DNA of 49,383 bases from DAOTWA01 sp034435955 (GTDB lineage: Bacteria > Chloroflexota > Anaerolineae > Anaerolineales > Anaerolineaceae): the NCBI GenBank assembly GCA_034435955.1, contig DAOTWA010000037.1:1-49383 (forward strand), in the 5' to 3' direction. The notes under the pieces are model-generated. The model was given only the letters and a program-made list of their open reading frames with translations. It ran no database searches and was not told the DNA's origin. Within the stretch, counting starts at the first letter, position 1; the number at the start of each line of letters is the position of its first letter. Positions 33,739 to 42,694 of the stretch are shown one piece after another. The position numbers were made by a program, and so were the translations under genes.

Positions 33739-34500
33739 ATGAGTAACAAGTCCTCTGCCCAGAATATCATTCGATCCTACCGCAAACGCCAGCAAATGGG
33801 CCCGTTCTTGATCGGCGGGCTGGCTGTTCTGCTGGCGGTGGTGGGCATCCTGGTGCTGGTGATCTGGCTCACCGGCCCTAATCGGCCGGCGTTTGCCTTC
33901 CTTGGCCCCAGGACGCCTACACCCACGGCCACCTTCACTCCGGCCCCGCCCACATCGACGCCCACCGCATCCCTGACTCCCACTGCCTCCAACACACCTA
34001 CTGCAACCGCCACCTTCACCCCCTCTGGCCCGTTCCAGTACCAGGTTCAGGAAGGCGATACCTGCTTCGACCTGGCGGAGAAATTCAAGGTCGACTTGCT
34101 CGTGCTGCTGGCGATCAATAATTTCAACGACCCCAAGAATCCCTGTCCGATCAAGGCTGGGGATACGATTTATATCCCCGGCCCGGATACACAGCTCCCC
34201 ACAGCCACAGCCATACCGACCAATTTTCGCGGCGACATCACTTACGTCGTGCAGGCCGGCGACAACCTGTTCCTCATCGCCGCGCGGTTCAACAGCACGG
34301 TCGATTCGATCCGCGCCAAGAACAAGCTGAAGAGCGACAACATTACCGTCGGCCAGACGTTGATCATTGCGGTCAATATCGCTACACCTGTGCCCACCAA
34401 AGCACCCACTAGCACGCCGGCGCCTAATCTGTTCTTCACCCCCACACTGCCATTTACCACTACCCCCACGGCCACGTCGACCGTAACGCCTTTACCCTGA
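33739..34500 (+). CDS. Membrane-anchored protein with two LysM domains
   Basis: 253 residues. A short basic N-terminus and one membrane segment (about 21-45) anchor the protein with its C-terminus outside. A Thr/Pro-rich linker (about 58-94) precedes LysM 1 (YQVQEGDTCFDLAEKF through GDTIYIPGP) and LysM 2 (TYVVQAGDNLFLIAARF through GQTLIIAV). A second Thr/Pro tail ends the chain. LysM 1 has two Cys (CFDLA, NPCPI) that could form a disulphide. LysM binds N-acetylglucosamine polymers such as peptidoglycan. No catalytic domain is attached. Confidence 0.9.
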   Translation: MSNKSSAQNIIRSYRKRQQMGPFLIGGLAVLLAVVGILVLVIWLTGPNRPAFAFLGPRTPTPTATFTPAPPTSTPTASLTPTASNTPTATATFTPSGPFQYQVQEGDTCFDLAEKFKVDLLVLLAINNFNDPKNPCPIKAGDTIYIPGPDTQLPTATAIPTNFRGDITYVVQAGDNLFLIAARFNSTVDSIRAKNKLKSDNITVGQTLIIAVNIATPVPTKAPTSTPAPNLFFTPTLPFTTTPTATSTVTPLP

Positions 34501-34526
34501 CCTCTTCATCAGCCGATGGAAGACCC

Positions 34527-34556
34527 GGGGATCCCGCTTGGATGCAGGGGATCCCC
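34527..34556 (+). terminator. Hairpin after the LysM gene, possible terminator
   Basis: GGGGATCCC (34527-34535) and GGGATCCCC (34548-34556) pair perfectly around 12 nt. Only TCTT follows, so termination is uncertain. It separates the LysM gene from the permease run. Confidence 0.45.
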
Positions 34557-34587
34557 TCTTCGTAAGCCCTGACGAAGACCAAACTCG

Positions 34588-35616
34588 ATGATTCCCGAAA
34601 CCGCCCAAGATAAGAAAAGCCCCCGCCCGGCGCAGCGTTTGGCGGCGGTCGTCCTTGGCCTGGCCATTCTGGGGATAGCCGCGGCTGCCGCCGTGTTCCC
34701 CGTATCGCTGGCGCGCGGATACGCGATCCTGGCGGCCTGGGCTACCCTGGCCCTTAGCCTGTACCTGGAAGGGTTGGCTTTCCTTTTCCTGGGCGTCTTC
34801 TTTTCCGCGCTGACGGAATTCTATCTTTCCCGGGAGTGGTTGAGACGGTTTATCCCTCGAGCGCCGTTGCCGGCGGCGCTGGCCGGCGTGCTGCTGGGGC
34901 TGTCCTTCCCCGCCGCCGGAGCAGGGGCTGCGCCGCTGGCGCGCCGCCTGGCGCGCCTGGGAGCGCCGGTTCCGACTGTGGGCGCTTTCCTGCTGGCAGC
35001 CGGGGCGCTCAACCCCATCACCCTGCTTTCAGGCCTGGCAGGGGGCGCAGCGGGCACCCTCTTTTGGAGCTGGCTGGGCACGGTCTTCACCGCGGCGGCC
35101 CTGAGCGCCGCTGTTCTTGGTCTGCACCCACAAGCAGAGAGCACACTCGCTGCGGGGGTCGAAAGCGCCGCGCAGCCGGAGGCGGATAGTGAGGACGTAC
35201 GGCGAGGCGGGCGGTTCAGATTGGCGCTGCGGGCTGCCGCCGATGAGCTGGTCGATTTCGGCGTGTATCTGCTGGCCGGATGCGGTCTGGCCGCCCTGGC
35301 GCAGATGCTGGTGCCTCAGACCGCCCTGGCGCCTGCGGGGCACGCGCCGCTGGCCGTAATGCTGGGCGCCGCCGTCTGGGGAACAATCTTCTCGCCCGGC
35401 CTTGTGGGCGGGGCGGCAGCCATACGAGGGCTGGCTGGCGTATTCCCCGCCGGCGGCCTGCTGGTTCTGCATTCGGCGTCCACAAGCCTGGCGCTCCAGA
35501 ACCTGCCGCTGGCGCTACGCGTTTTCAGGCTCCGCTATGCGGCTTATCTGGCAATCCTCTTCCTGGGTTTGATCCTTCTGGCGGGGGTGAGCCTCGCCGC
35601 GCTGGGCGCGAGATGA
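34588..35616 (+). CDS. DUF318-type (YraQ/ArsP-like) permease
   Basis: 342 residues with about eight or nine membrane segments in two halves, separated by a soluble loop (about 178-215). The segment GAGAAPLARRLARLGAPVPT, followed by AAGALNPITLL, is the family hallmark, related to 'P-(V/L)-x2-x-L-x2-G-x-P ... NP'. The hallmark Cys or Gly-rich variant is changed at places. Family members export organoarsenicals or have unknown substrates. The next gene is its TIGR03943 partner, 10 bp downstream, an arrangement widespread in Gram-positive and related bacteria (YcgR/YcgQ). Confidence 0.8.
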   Translation: MIPETAQDKKSPRPAQRLAAVVLGLAILGIAAAAAVFPVSLARGYAILAAWATLALSLYLEGLAFLFLGVFFSALTEFYLSREWLRRFIPRAPLPAALAGVLLGLSFPAAGAGAAPLARRLARLGAPVPTVGAFLLAAGALNPITLLSGLAGGAAGTLFWSWLGTVFTAAALSAAVLGLHPQAESTLAAGVESAAQPEADSEDVRRGGRFRLALRAAADELVDFGVYLLAGCGLAALAQMLVPQTALAPAGHAPLAVMLGAAVWGTIFSPGLVGGAAAIRGLAGVFPAGGLLVLHSASTSLALQNLPLALRVFRLRYAAYLAILFLGLILLAGVSLAALGAR

Positions 35617-35626
35617 GGCAGGGAAA

Positions 35627-36343
35627 ATGAAGCGGCGCGCGTACCGCACGCTACAGGCGCTGATCCTGGCCACACTGGGACTGTTAACCCTCATTCTGAT
35701 CTGGGAGGGAACGGTATTGAGTTATCTGGGAGCGGCGATGATCCCCCTGGAGCTGCTGGCCGGCTTCGGGCTGCTGGCCCTGGCGCAGGCGGCTTTGTCC
35801 GCCCGCGGGCAGGGAGAAGGACCGCTCCCCGACCGGGCGGGGTGGAAGCTGGCGCTGCTGGCGCTGCCCATCCTGCTGGCAGCCGTGGCGCTCGAGCGCC
35901 CATTGGGTGCGGCGGCGCTGGGCGGCCGTCTGCTGAACCCCCGCGCGGCGGCTATCGCAAGGAGCGGTCTGCCTGCTCCCAGCTCTCTCCCGCCGGAGGA
36001 GCGGAATCTCAGGGATTGGGCCGCGGCTATGGCCGAAGCCCCTCTGCCCGCCGATTTGAACGGCCTGCCGGCCTCGGTGAATGGTTTCGTGGCGCATGAT
36101 GCGCGCCTGGGGCGGGGACGCTTCTGGCTGGCGCGCTACGCGGTTGGCGGCGGGTTGGGCGGCGCGCTGGCTTACGCAGCGGCGGTGGACTGGCCGGCGG
36201 CGGGGGACTTCCCGGATGACGAATGGGTGCGCGTCGAAGGCACCATGGATGCGCTGGAATGGGATGGGCGCGCCTTCCCGCTCATCCACGCGCAGCGGGT
36301 GGTGCCTGTCCAGGCGCCAACAGCGCCCTATCTGGCGCCTTGA
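35627..36343 (+). CDS. TIGR03943 (YcgQ-like) permease partner
   Basis: 238 residues: three hydrophobic segments near the N-terminus (about 12-30, 34-54 and 73-91) and a C-terminal soluble domain with VNGFVAHDARLGRGRFWLAR and DEWVRVEGTM. In family members I know, the strand after 'FxxxRfxi' carries a Cys pair ('CCxAD'). Here the matching segment reads YAVGGGLGGALAY, so a metal or redox role based on those Cys is unlikely. It lies between the permease and the propeller gene with almost no spacing (stop at 36343, next ATG at 36345). Confidence 0.75.
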   Translation: MKRRAYRTLQALILATLGLLTLILIWEGTVLSYLGAAMIPLELLAGFGLLALAQAALSARGQGEGPLPDRAGWKLALLALPILLAAVALERPLGAAALGGRLLNPRAAAIARSGLPAPSSLPPEERNLRDWAAAMAEAPLPADLNGLPASVNGFVAHDARLGRGRFWLARYAVGGGLGGALAYAAAVDWPAAGDFPDDEWVRVEGTMDALEWDGRAFPLIHAQRVVPVQAPTAPYLAP

Positions 36344-36344
36344 G

Positions 36345-37430
36345 ATGAGCGCGAGACGATTTCACTTTACCGTCCTGGCACTCATGGCCGCGCTGGCCGC
36401 GGCCATTTTGGGGCTGAGCCGGCTCGCCGCGCGGCAGTCCAATCCGCCGGCGCGGCCGCAATGGGTGGTCTTTCTGGCGCCGCCTGGAGGCGCCATGGAG
36501 GTCTGGGCGCGTCCGCTGGACGGCGGCCAGGCGGTGCAGCTCAGTCATACGGATGGCAAAGTGTTGGGTTTCACCACCGCGCCGGACGGGAAGCGCATCG
36601 CTTATGTGGTCGAAAACGGTCAGGGCGGGGCCGACCTGTGGCTGATGGGCCGCCAGGGCGAGAATCCGCACCGCCTGGTGGACTGTGGGGCGCAGGCGTG
36701 CTTCTCGCCGGCCTGGTCGCCGGACGGGGTACGCATCGCTTACAGCCGCGGTCCGTTGACGACCGCCTACTCGCCGACGCGCGCCGATCGAGTGTGGACG
36801 GTCGAGGCGGCGAGCGGGCGCACGGCACCGCTCTACCAGGACGCGGCTATCAGCGGCAGCCAGCCGAGCTGGTCGCCGGACGGGCGGCGCATTGCCAGCT
36901 ACGATGCGGCGGCCGGGGCCATCCGCGTGCTGGATCTGCGCAGCGGCCACCAGGACGTCTTCCAGACCGACGCAGTCGGCGTCACATGGTCCCCGGACGG
37001 GCAGGAGTTGTTTTATAATGTCGCCGAGTACATCGGCGAGCAGCCGCATTCGGACGTGTACCGCGCTGATCTAACGAACGCCGCGACGGCGCCCTTCATC
37101 CAGGACGACGCCGAGCGGGTGGACTGCGCCCTGCCGGCCTGGTCGCCCGATGGACGGGATGGGGTCATCGCCTGCCGTCCGGGCAACCCGGAGGCCGAGC
37201 GTCTGCTCTACCTGATCGGGCTGGACGGAAAGATGATGAGCGCTCTCCCGCTTAACCCGGCTTACAATTACTCGGCGTACCGCTGGGACGCCGCCGGGGA
37301 GGCGCTGCTCTTCCAGCGCTTCCGTCTGGAGGGAGCGCAGTCCGCGCCGGATGTGCTGGTGTGGCAGCGGGATAGCGGGCAGGTGAAGGTGGTCGTCCAG
37401 GGTGCGGCGCTGCCCGCCTGGTTGCCGTAA
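36345..37430 (+). CDS. TolB/PD40-type beta-propeller protein, membrane-anchored
   Basis: 361 residues. One N-terminal hydrophobic segment (about 8-25) is a signal anchor, so the propeller lies outside the membrane. At least four PD40-like repeats are visible, each with 'SPDG-x-(R/E)-(I/L)': FTTAPDGKRIAYVVENG, PAWSPDGVRIAYSRG, PSWSPDGRRIASYDAA and VTWSPDGQELFYNVAE, plus a later PAWSPDGRDGVIAC. Such propellers bind partners or peptides and do not identify a substrate. It shares the operon with the permease pair upstream. The frame is open upstream in another gene's sequence; the ATG at 36345 follows the previous stop directly. Confidence 0.85.
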   Translation: MSARRFHFTVLALMAALAAAILGLSRLAARQSNPPARPQWVVFLAPPGGAMEVWARPLDGGQAVQLSHTDGKVLGFTTAPDGKRIAYVVENGQGGADLWLMGRQGENPHRLVDCGAQACFSPAWSPDGVRIAYSRGPLTTAYSPTRADRVWTVEAASGRTAPLYQDAAISGSQPSWSPDGRRIASYDAAAGAIRVLDLRSGHQDVFQTDAVGVTWSPDGQELFYNVAEYIGEQPHSDVYRADLTNAATAPFIQDDAERVDCALPAWSPDGRDGVIACRPGNPEAERLLYLIGLDGKMMSALPLNPAYNYSAYRWDAAGEALLFQRFRLEGAQSAPDVLVWQRDSGQVKVVVQGAALPAWLP

Positions 37431-37455
37431 AGATGAAGGAGGATCGCCCAAAGAC

Positions 37456-38184
37456 ATGAAGCTGCCCTCGTTCTTGAGCCGCCAGAGAGGGGTCGCCCCG
37501 GCCCAGCCCCAGCGCCTTTACCGCTGGATCGACCTGGTCACGGCGGCCTTTGTAGGCGTGCTGATCATCTCAAACGTGGCCTCGACCAAGATTCTGCTGC
37601 TGGGCCCGTTCACCTTCGACGGCGGCACGGTGCTCTTTCCGCTGGCGTACATCTTCGGCGATGTGTTGACCGAGGTGTACGGTTACCGGCGCTCGCGGCG
37701 GGTGATCTGGACGGGCTTCACCTGGCTGTTTATCGCCGCGCTGGTATTCTCGATCGTGGATCACCTGCCGCCCGCCCCCGGCTGGACGCTGCAGGAGAGC
37801 TTCCACGCCATCCTCGGACAGACGCCGCGCATTGTGCTGGCCAGCCTGGTGGCCTATTTCTCGGGCGAGTTCTCCAACAGTTTCGTGCTGGCCAAGATGA
37901 AGCTGCTCACCCGCGGGCGCTGGCTGTGGACGCGCACCATCGGTTCGACCCTGGTGGGCGAGGCGGTTGATACGGCTCTCTTCCTGAGCATCGCCTTCCT
38001 GGGGGTGCTGCCGCCTGGCCTGCTACAATCGGTGTTCATATCCAATTACATCTTCAAGTGCGGGGTGGAAACCTTCTTCACGCCCATCACCTATGCGGTG
38101 GTGGCCTTCCTCAAGCGCGCCGAGCAGGAGGATTATTACGATTACGGCACGGATTTCAACCCGTTCAACCTGAGGGAGGTTTGA
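37456..38184 (+). CDS. yhhQ: Queuosine precursor transporter (YhhQ/QueT-type)
   Basis: 242 residues, about six membrane segments, with the family pattern ISNVASTKILLLGPFTFDGG, followed by FPLAYIFGDVLTEVYGYRRS and later SFVLAKMKLLTRGRWLWTRT and GEAVDTALFLSIAF. The family imports queuine precursors (preQ0/preQ1). GGAGG lies about 13 nt before this ATG. The adjacent convergent gene is queG, the last step of queuosine synthesis, which supports the assignment. It closes the plus-strand run. Confidence 0.92.
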   Translation: MKLPSFLSRQRGVAPAQPQRLYRWIDLVTAAFVGVLIISNVASTKILLLGPFTFDGGTVLFPLAYIFGDVLTEVYGYRRSRRVIWTGFTWLFIAALVFSIVDHLPPAPGWTLQESFHAILGQTPRIVLASLVAYFSGEFSNSFVLAKMKLLTRGRWLWTRTIGSTLVGEAVDTALFLSIAFLGVLPPGLLQSVFISNYIFKCGVETFFTPITYAVVAFLKRAEQEDYYDYGTDFNPFNLREV

Positions 38185-38289
38185 AGAAAGGCATCAGCGG
38201 TCGGTGGTCGGTTGTGAGTTGTAGGGAAAGGCGGGCAATAGATCGAGCAATCCAAACAGCCAGCAGCAAAGGTGCGTCGCCGATGCACC

Positions 38290-39453
38290 TTACCGCTTCG
38301 GCTCCATCGCCAGCGCGGATTGGATCTCTTCCTGAACCTGCGGGTCGCTCTCCACCTGGGCGGCCTGCTCCAGCAAAGCATGCGCCTGGCGGCCGCCGAT
38401 GCGCCCCAACGCCCAGGCGGCATGGGCGCGCACCAGCGGCTCGGACTCGCCTAACAGCGCCTGTCCCAGGTCGGGGACAGCTGCCGGGTCGCCAGCGTTG
38501 CCCAGCGCCACGGCGACGTTGCGCAGGTAGCCTTGACGACGTGCTCGGCGCAGGGGGCTGCGCTTAAACCTTTGGTTGAATTCCTCGCGGCTAAGATGCA
38601 GCTCCGCGCGCAGGTCGGGCCGGGGGGCGCCGGGAGCGGGGCGGAAGGCCGGGTCGATCGCCTCCGGGTCGCGCGGGGCGAAGCGGACGTTCCATGGGCA
38701 GACGATCTGGCACACATCGCAGCCGAAGACCCAGTCGCCGATCGACTCCCGTAATTCGGGCGGAATGGCGCCTTTATTCTCGATGGTCAGGTAAGAGATG
38801 CAGCGCTCGGCGTCCAAGGTGCGGTCGGGCAGGATGCAGGCCGTTGGGCAGGCTTCGATGCAGCGCGTGCAGCTACCGCAGCGATCGGAGGTGAAGGACG
38901 CGTCCGGGGCGAGCTGCACGTTCAGCAGCAGCTCGGCCAGGAAGAAATAGGAGCCAAACTGCGGGTTGATCAGGCAGGTGTTCTTGCCGATCCAGCCAAG
39001 GCCGGCGCGCTGGGCCAGGTCGCGCTCCAGAAGCGGGCCGGTGTCGGTGTAGGCTTTCCAAAGCAGCGGCTCTTCGATCTTCGATTCGATGAAGGCAGCC
39101 AGGGCCTCCAGGCGGGGGAGCAGTACCTGGTGATAGTCCTCCCCCCAGGCATAGGCAGCCACGCGGCCGCGCCCGGACTCGGGTGGCTCGGCGGAGGCAG
39201 GGGCGTACAGAGCGCCCAGCAGCAGGATGGAGCGGCACTCGGGCAGGATGCGGCGCGGGTCGGCGCGTCGCTGACGCGAAGGCTCGCTGGCGAGGTAGGT
39301 CATGCCCGCCTGGCGGCCCTCCTCCAGCCAGCGAGCGAAGACGGCAAGATGGGGCGGCGGGTCAGGTGTGGTCACCCCGACCAGGGCAAAGCCAAGGCGC
39401 TTTGCCTCGGCTTTGACGGCATCGGTCAGTGCGTTCGCTCCCTCAAAGGTCAT
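38290..39453 (-). CDS. queG: Epoxyqueuosine reductase with C-terminal HEAT repeats
   Basis: A 387-residue cobalamin- and iron-sulphur-dependent enzyme that reduces epoxyqueuosine to queuosine in tRNA. The proposed catalytic Asp137 lies in AYTDTGPLLERD. Two [4Fe-4S] clusters are indicated by CGSCTRCIEACPTACILP and CDVCQIVCPWN. The C-terminus (about 315-385) has two HEAT-like repeats (YLRNVAVALGNAGDPAAVPD and VRAHAAWALGRIGG), as in the long QueG form. The start has AAGG upstream. It is convergent with the queuosine-precursor transporter. Confidence 0.96.
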   Translation of the reverse strand: MTFEGANALTDAVKAEAKRLGFALVGVTTPDPPPHLAVFARWLEEGRQAGMTYLASEPSRQRRADPRRILPECRSILLLGALYAPASAEPPESGRGRVAAYAWGEDYHQVLLPRLEALAAFIESKIEEPLLWKAYTDTGPLLERDLAQRAGLGWIGKNTCLINPQFGSYFFLAELLLNVQLAPDASFTSDRCGSCTRCIEACPTACILPDRTLDAERCISYLTIENKGAIPPELRESIGDWVFGCDVCQIVCPWNVRFAPRDPEAIDPAFRPAPGAPRPDLRAELHLSREEFNQRFKRSPLRRARRQGYLRNVAVALGNAGDPAAVPDLGQALLGESEPLVRAHAAWALGRIGGRQAHALLEQAAQVESDPQVQEEIQSALAMEPKR

Positions 39454-39480
39454 TGACCTTGCGGCCTTTGCCAGGCAGGG

Positions 39481-40149
39481 CTAGGGCGTAGGCGTCTGGG
39501 TTGGGGCAGGCGTATCGGTAGGCGCACTGGTGGGGGTCGAGGTCATCTCAACCACATCGATGACCACGGAGACGGGGAAGAAATTGACCCCGTCGGCGTT
39601 GCGCAGGACGTAGTTGCCCTGGTAGGTGCCGGTCGTGCTGGGGGCGGTCAACTGCATTACGATGTCGACCTGCTCGCCAGGCTTAACCGTTTTGGTCAGG
39701 TTGAGGTCGTTCGGCCCGCCCATTCTCGTGCCGCTGTAAAACACCAGACTGTAGGCGGTGGTCCAGGTGGTGGTGCCCACATTCTTCAGCGTCCATGATT
39801 TGGTGAAGGTGGTGCCGGGGGCCATTTTGGTGTGATCCGGGATGGTTTCGCCGATGAACTGGGCGCGGTCGGGGACGCCTGTGCTGGTGGCAGTGGCCAG
39901 CGGTACGGGGGTATCGGATGGGGTGGCGGGGGTAGCGGTCGGTTGAGGGGTATCGGTGGCGGGCGGTGTATTGGTCGGCGAAGGGGTCAACTGCGCCACG
40001 CGGGTCATCTCGGCCTGGACGGTGGCGGCGGCGGCCGTCACAATCGCGTTCGGGTCGGGAGTAGGGGTGGCGGGGGTGCTCTTACAGGCGGTCAACAGGA
40101 GACCGGCGACAACTATCAGCATCCCCGCAGAGCGGATCAAACGGAACAT
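39481..40149 (-). CDS. Lipoprotein with NBR1-Ig-like domain
   Basis: 222 residues from the ATG at 40149, which has GGAGG 7 nt upstream; an earlier in-frame start lacks a signal. A lipobox (LLLTAC, Cys near residue 22) marks a surface lipoprotein. A Thr/Pro-rich linker (about 25-95) leads to an Ig-like domain (about 98-200: FIGETIPDHTKMAPGTTFTK, NVGTTTWT, FYSGTRMGGPND, GTYQGNYVLRN). This matches the 'next to BRCA1' central domain type that is frequent in exported Chloroflexota proteins. No enzyme motif. It lies upstream of queG on the same strand. Confidence 0.85.
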   Translation of the reverse strand: MFRLIRSAGMLIVVAGLLLTACKSTPATPTPDPNAIVTAAAATVQAEMTRVAQLTPSPTNTPPATDTPQPTATPATPSDTPVPLATATSTGVPDRAQFIGETIPDHTKMAPGTTFTKSWTLKNVGTTTWTTAYSLVFYSGTRMGGPNDLNLTKTVKPGEQVDIVMQLTAPSTTGTYQGNYVLRNADGVNFFPVSVVIDVVEMTSTPTSAPTDTPAPTQTPTP

Positions 40150-40252
40150 TCTGGGTCCTCCATCAGTTGATTGCGAATCAGGCGCGTGCCTGGTCAAGGC
40201 GCGCGAGATGTTATTGTCCGGCAGGCGGCAGGAATTGTCAAGGGTGGTCGAC

Positions 40253-41482
40253 TCAGCCGGAGCGGCCGGTCAGGGCCGAAAAGTAGCGCTTCAGGTTGAA
40301 AGGCTGGCCGGAGAGCAGCGTCTGAGCGCGGAACATGCCGGCCACCGCGCGTACCACCAGCAAAGCGGTCAGGGCGAGCAGCCCTGCCGCCAGCAGGGGC
40401 TGCCAAAGGGGCAGATTAGCGGCCGCCAGGCGGGTCATCATCGCCGCCGGGGCGGTGAACGGGAAAATGCTGATGGCCGTTGCCAGTGGGCCGAGAGGAT
40501 TTTGGATGAGGGTGTTGATGAACATCATCGGCACGACCATCGGCAGGATGACGACCATGGTGGCCTGGCTGGCCTCGCGCAGGTTGGGAACCAGGGCGCC
40601 GATAGCGGCCATCAGGCTGGCGTACAGAGCGTAGCCCAGCAGAAAGAACACCAGGCCCCACACCAGAATTGTGGCAGGGAGCTGGAAGGCGGCGGGCAAA
40701 TTGAAGGCCTGCCCGCTCAGGCGCAGCAGCAGGAAACCCGATCCCGACCAGAGCATGGTTTGCAGCAGACCGGCCATTCCCAGGGCGATGATCTTGCCGG
40801 CCAGCATCTGGGTTGGAGAGACCGAGACCAGCAGGATCTCCAGTACGCGGTTCTGCTTTTCGGCGGTGACGCTGTTGAGCATCAAACTGGATGAGGTCAG
40901 GATCAGGATGTAGAACAGGAATGAAACGATATAGGGCAAGAAGAAAGTGAGCGGGTTCTCCTGCTCGCGCTGCGGCTGGTCACCCAGGAAGACTCGCTCG
41001 GCCTGGATGGGCTGGTCGTAAAGCCGCACGAGGACGTCGTTCCCGGCCAGCAAATTGTAGTGAAGCAGCGAGAGGAACGGCTGGGCCTGGCTCAACGCAG
41101 CGATCGGATTGAAGTCCGGGCGCACGCACACGACCTTTCCGGTGGCCATGAAGTCCTCAGCGACGACGTAATAGGCGCCGATGCGCCCGGCCTGCAAAGC
41201 CTGGCGTGCAGCGGCTTCGTCCGGGAAGGACAGCAGCGAACCCGGCTTGATCTCGGGCGGGATGCGGGTGATCAGACCGCTGTGGTCCACGTACCCCTCG
41301 GCGACCTGTTTGGAGGGAGAGGAAAACAGCTCGCGCACGGGCTGCAGGCCGCCCTGGCCAAGGGAGGCGATCACCAGCACGACGATGAAGGACACCAGCG
41401 GGAGCAGGAAGAGGGTGAAGAGGAACGACTTGCGCGTGACAATAGAGATGAATTCGTTCTTGAGCACCAGCAGGGTTTTCAT
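40253..41482 (-). CDS. ABC-2 type permease (NatB-like), second copy
   Basis: 409 residues. One N-terminal membrane segment (about 22-42) is followed by a large external domain (about 43-180) and five or six membrane segments at the C-terminus, the ABC-2 layout of Na+ or polyketide exporters. The segment NSVTAEKQNRVLEILLVSVSP is the family signature. The gene starts 9 bp after the stop of the related permease and follows the ATPase in the same unit. The two permeases share about the same length and signature, and probably form a heterodimer. Confidence 0.88.
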   Translation of the reverse strand: MKTLLVLKNEFISIVTRKSFLFTLFLLPLVSFIVVLVIASLGQGGLQPVRELFSSPSKQVAEGYVDHSGLITRIPPEIKPGSLLSFPDEAAARQALQAGRIGAYYVVAEDFMATGKVVCVRPDFNPIAALSQAQPFLSLLHYNLLAGNDVLVRLYDQPIQAERVFLGDQPQREQENPLTFFLPYIVSFLFYILILTSSSLMLNSVTAEKQNRVLEILLVSVSPTQMLAGKIIALGMAGLLQTMLWSGSGFLLLRLSGQAFNLPAAFQLPATILVWGLVFFLLGYALYASLMAAIGALVPNLREASQATMVVILPMVVPMMFINTLIQNPLGPLATAISIFPFTAPAAMMTRLAAANLPLWQPLLAAGLLALTALLVVRAVAGMFRAQTLLSGQPFNLKRYFSALTGRSG

Positions 41483-41491
41483 GGCGTTCCC

Positions 41492-42694
41492 TCAACCGGC
41501 GCGGGCGAAAATCTCGCGCAGGCTCAAGCGTTTGCCGTAACGCAGCATGCCCAGGCGGAAGACGCGCGCAGACAGGGCGACGGCCCCTCCGGCGCACAGC
41601 AGCAGCAAGATCAAGTTGGCGGCAAGCTGCAAGGTGGGGATCTGGGTGAAAGCCGCCCGGAGAGTAAGGGCGACCGGCGCGGTGAGCGGGAAGAAGCTCA
41701 GCCCGACCGCCAGGGGGCCATTGGGGTTGATCATCATCGGGTAGATCAGCCAGAGGGGGACGAACACCGGCAGGGTGAACAGGCCGGAGATCTGCTGCGC
41801 CTCGCGGCTTTCGGTCACTGTGGCGCCGATAGCGGCCATGAGCGCGGCGATCAGGACGAAGGAGGGCAGCAGGATGGCGATGGTCAGGGCAACAAAATAT
41901 GGGCTGAGGTGGAGATTGAGGAGCCAGCCGAACGAGTTCTGGCTGATAAAAACGCCTGCGGCGATGAACAATACCCATACCAATAGCTGCGTCAGGCCCA
42001 CGCTCAGGTTGCCGGCGATCTTGCCGGCCATCAACTGGCCCGGAGAGAGGGAGGTCACGATGATCTCCATGGTGCGGTTTTCCTTCTCCTCCACGACCGC
42101 CTGGAGGAGATAGCCCCCGCTGGTCATGACCGCTATCATAAAAAGGATACCCGTGAGGATGGGCAGGACGATGTTGTACCACTCATCCTGGCCCATGCTC
42201 CGCGAGCCGTCCAGGGAGACGATCTCGAGGCGGGCGCCTTCGCTTAACCTTTGCACAATATCCGCCGGCTGGCCGGCGGTCAGGTTAGCGCGCAGGAAAG
42301 CAGTAAAGCGGGCCTGGGCGCTTTCATCGGGATCCTTGAAGGAAACCAGGCGCACGTGGCCGGTTTGGAGGTAATCTGGCGCAAGGACGTAATAGGCCTG
42401 GATACGCTTGGCGTCGAGAGCGGCGCGGGCGGCCGCCTCGTCCGAGAAGGCCAGGATCTCGATCGGCCTGCGATAGGGATTGTCGGTGGGGGGCGGAGGG
42501 ACCGGATGGGCCAGAAAGCCGGAGTGGTCCACATAGCCGATCGGCGAGCGATCTGAGCTGATCTCGACGGAAAGGAAGCCGATGCCAGCGCTAAACGCGA
42601 CGAAGAAAGGGATGCTGAACAGGGCAAAAAGGAACCGCCGCCGCATCACATGATGCAGATACTCGTAGCGAAAAACGAGCCAGAATTTCTTCAT
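41492..42694 (-). CDS. ABC-2 type permease (NatB-like), first copy
   Basis: 400 residues with the same layout: N-terminal membrane segment (about 20-40), an external domain (about 41-170) and five or six C-terminal segments. The signature is QAVVEEKENRTMEIIVTSLSP. Its ATG shares the A with the stop of the ATPase gene, so translation is coupled. The external domains of the two permeases begin alike (GYVDHSGFLAH here, GYVDHSGLITR in the other), evidence of duplication. The substrate is not evident; NatAB exports Na+ in Bacillus. Confidence 0.88.
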   Translation of the reverse strand: MKKFWLVFRYEYLHHVMRRRFLFALFSIPFFVAFSAGIGFLSVEISSDRSPIGYVDHSGFLAHPVPPPPTDNPYRRPIEILAFSDEAAARAALDAKRIQAYYVLAPDYLQTGHVRLVSFKDPDESAQARFTAFLRANLTAGQPADIVQRLSEGARLEIVSLDGSRSMGQDEWYNIVLPILTGILFMIAVMTSGGYLLQAVVEEKENRTMEIIVTSLSPGQLMAGKIAGNLSVGLTQLLVWVLFIAAGVFISQNSFGWLLNLHLSPYFVALTIAILLPSFVLIAALMAAIGATVTESREAQQISGLFTLPVFVPLWLIYPMMINPNGPLAVGLSFFPLTAPVALTLRAAFTQIPTLQLAANLILLLLCAGGAVALSARVFRLGMLRYGKRLSLREIFARAG

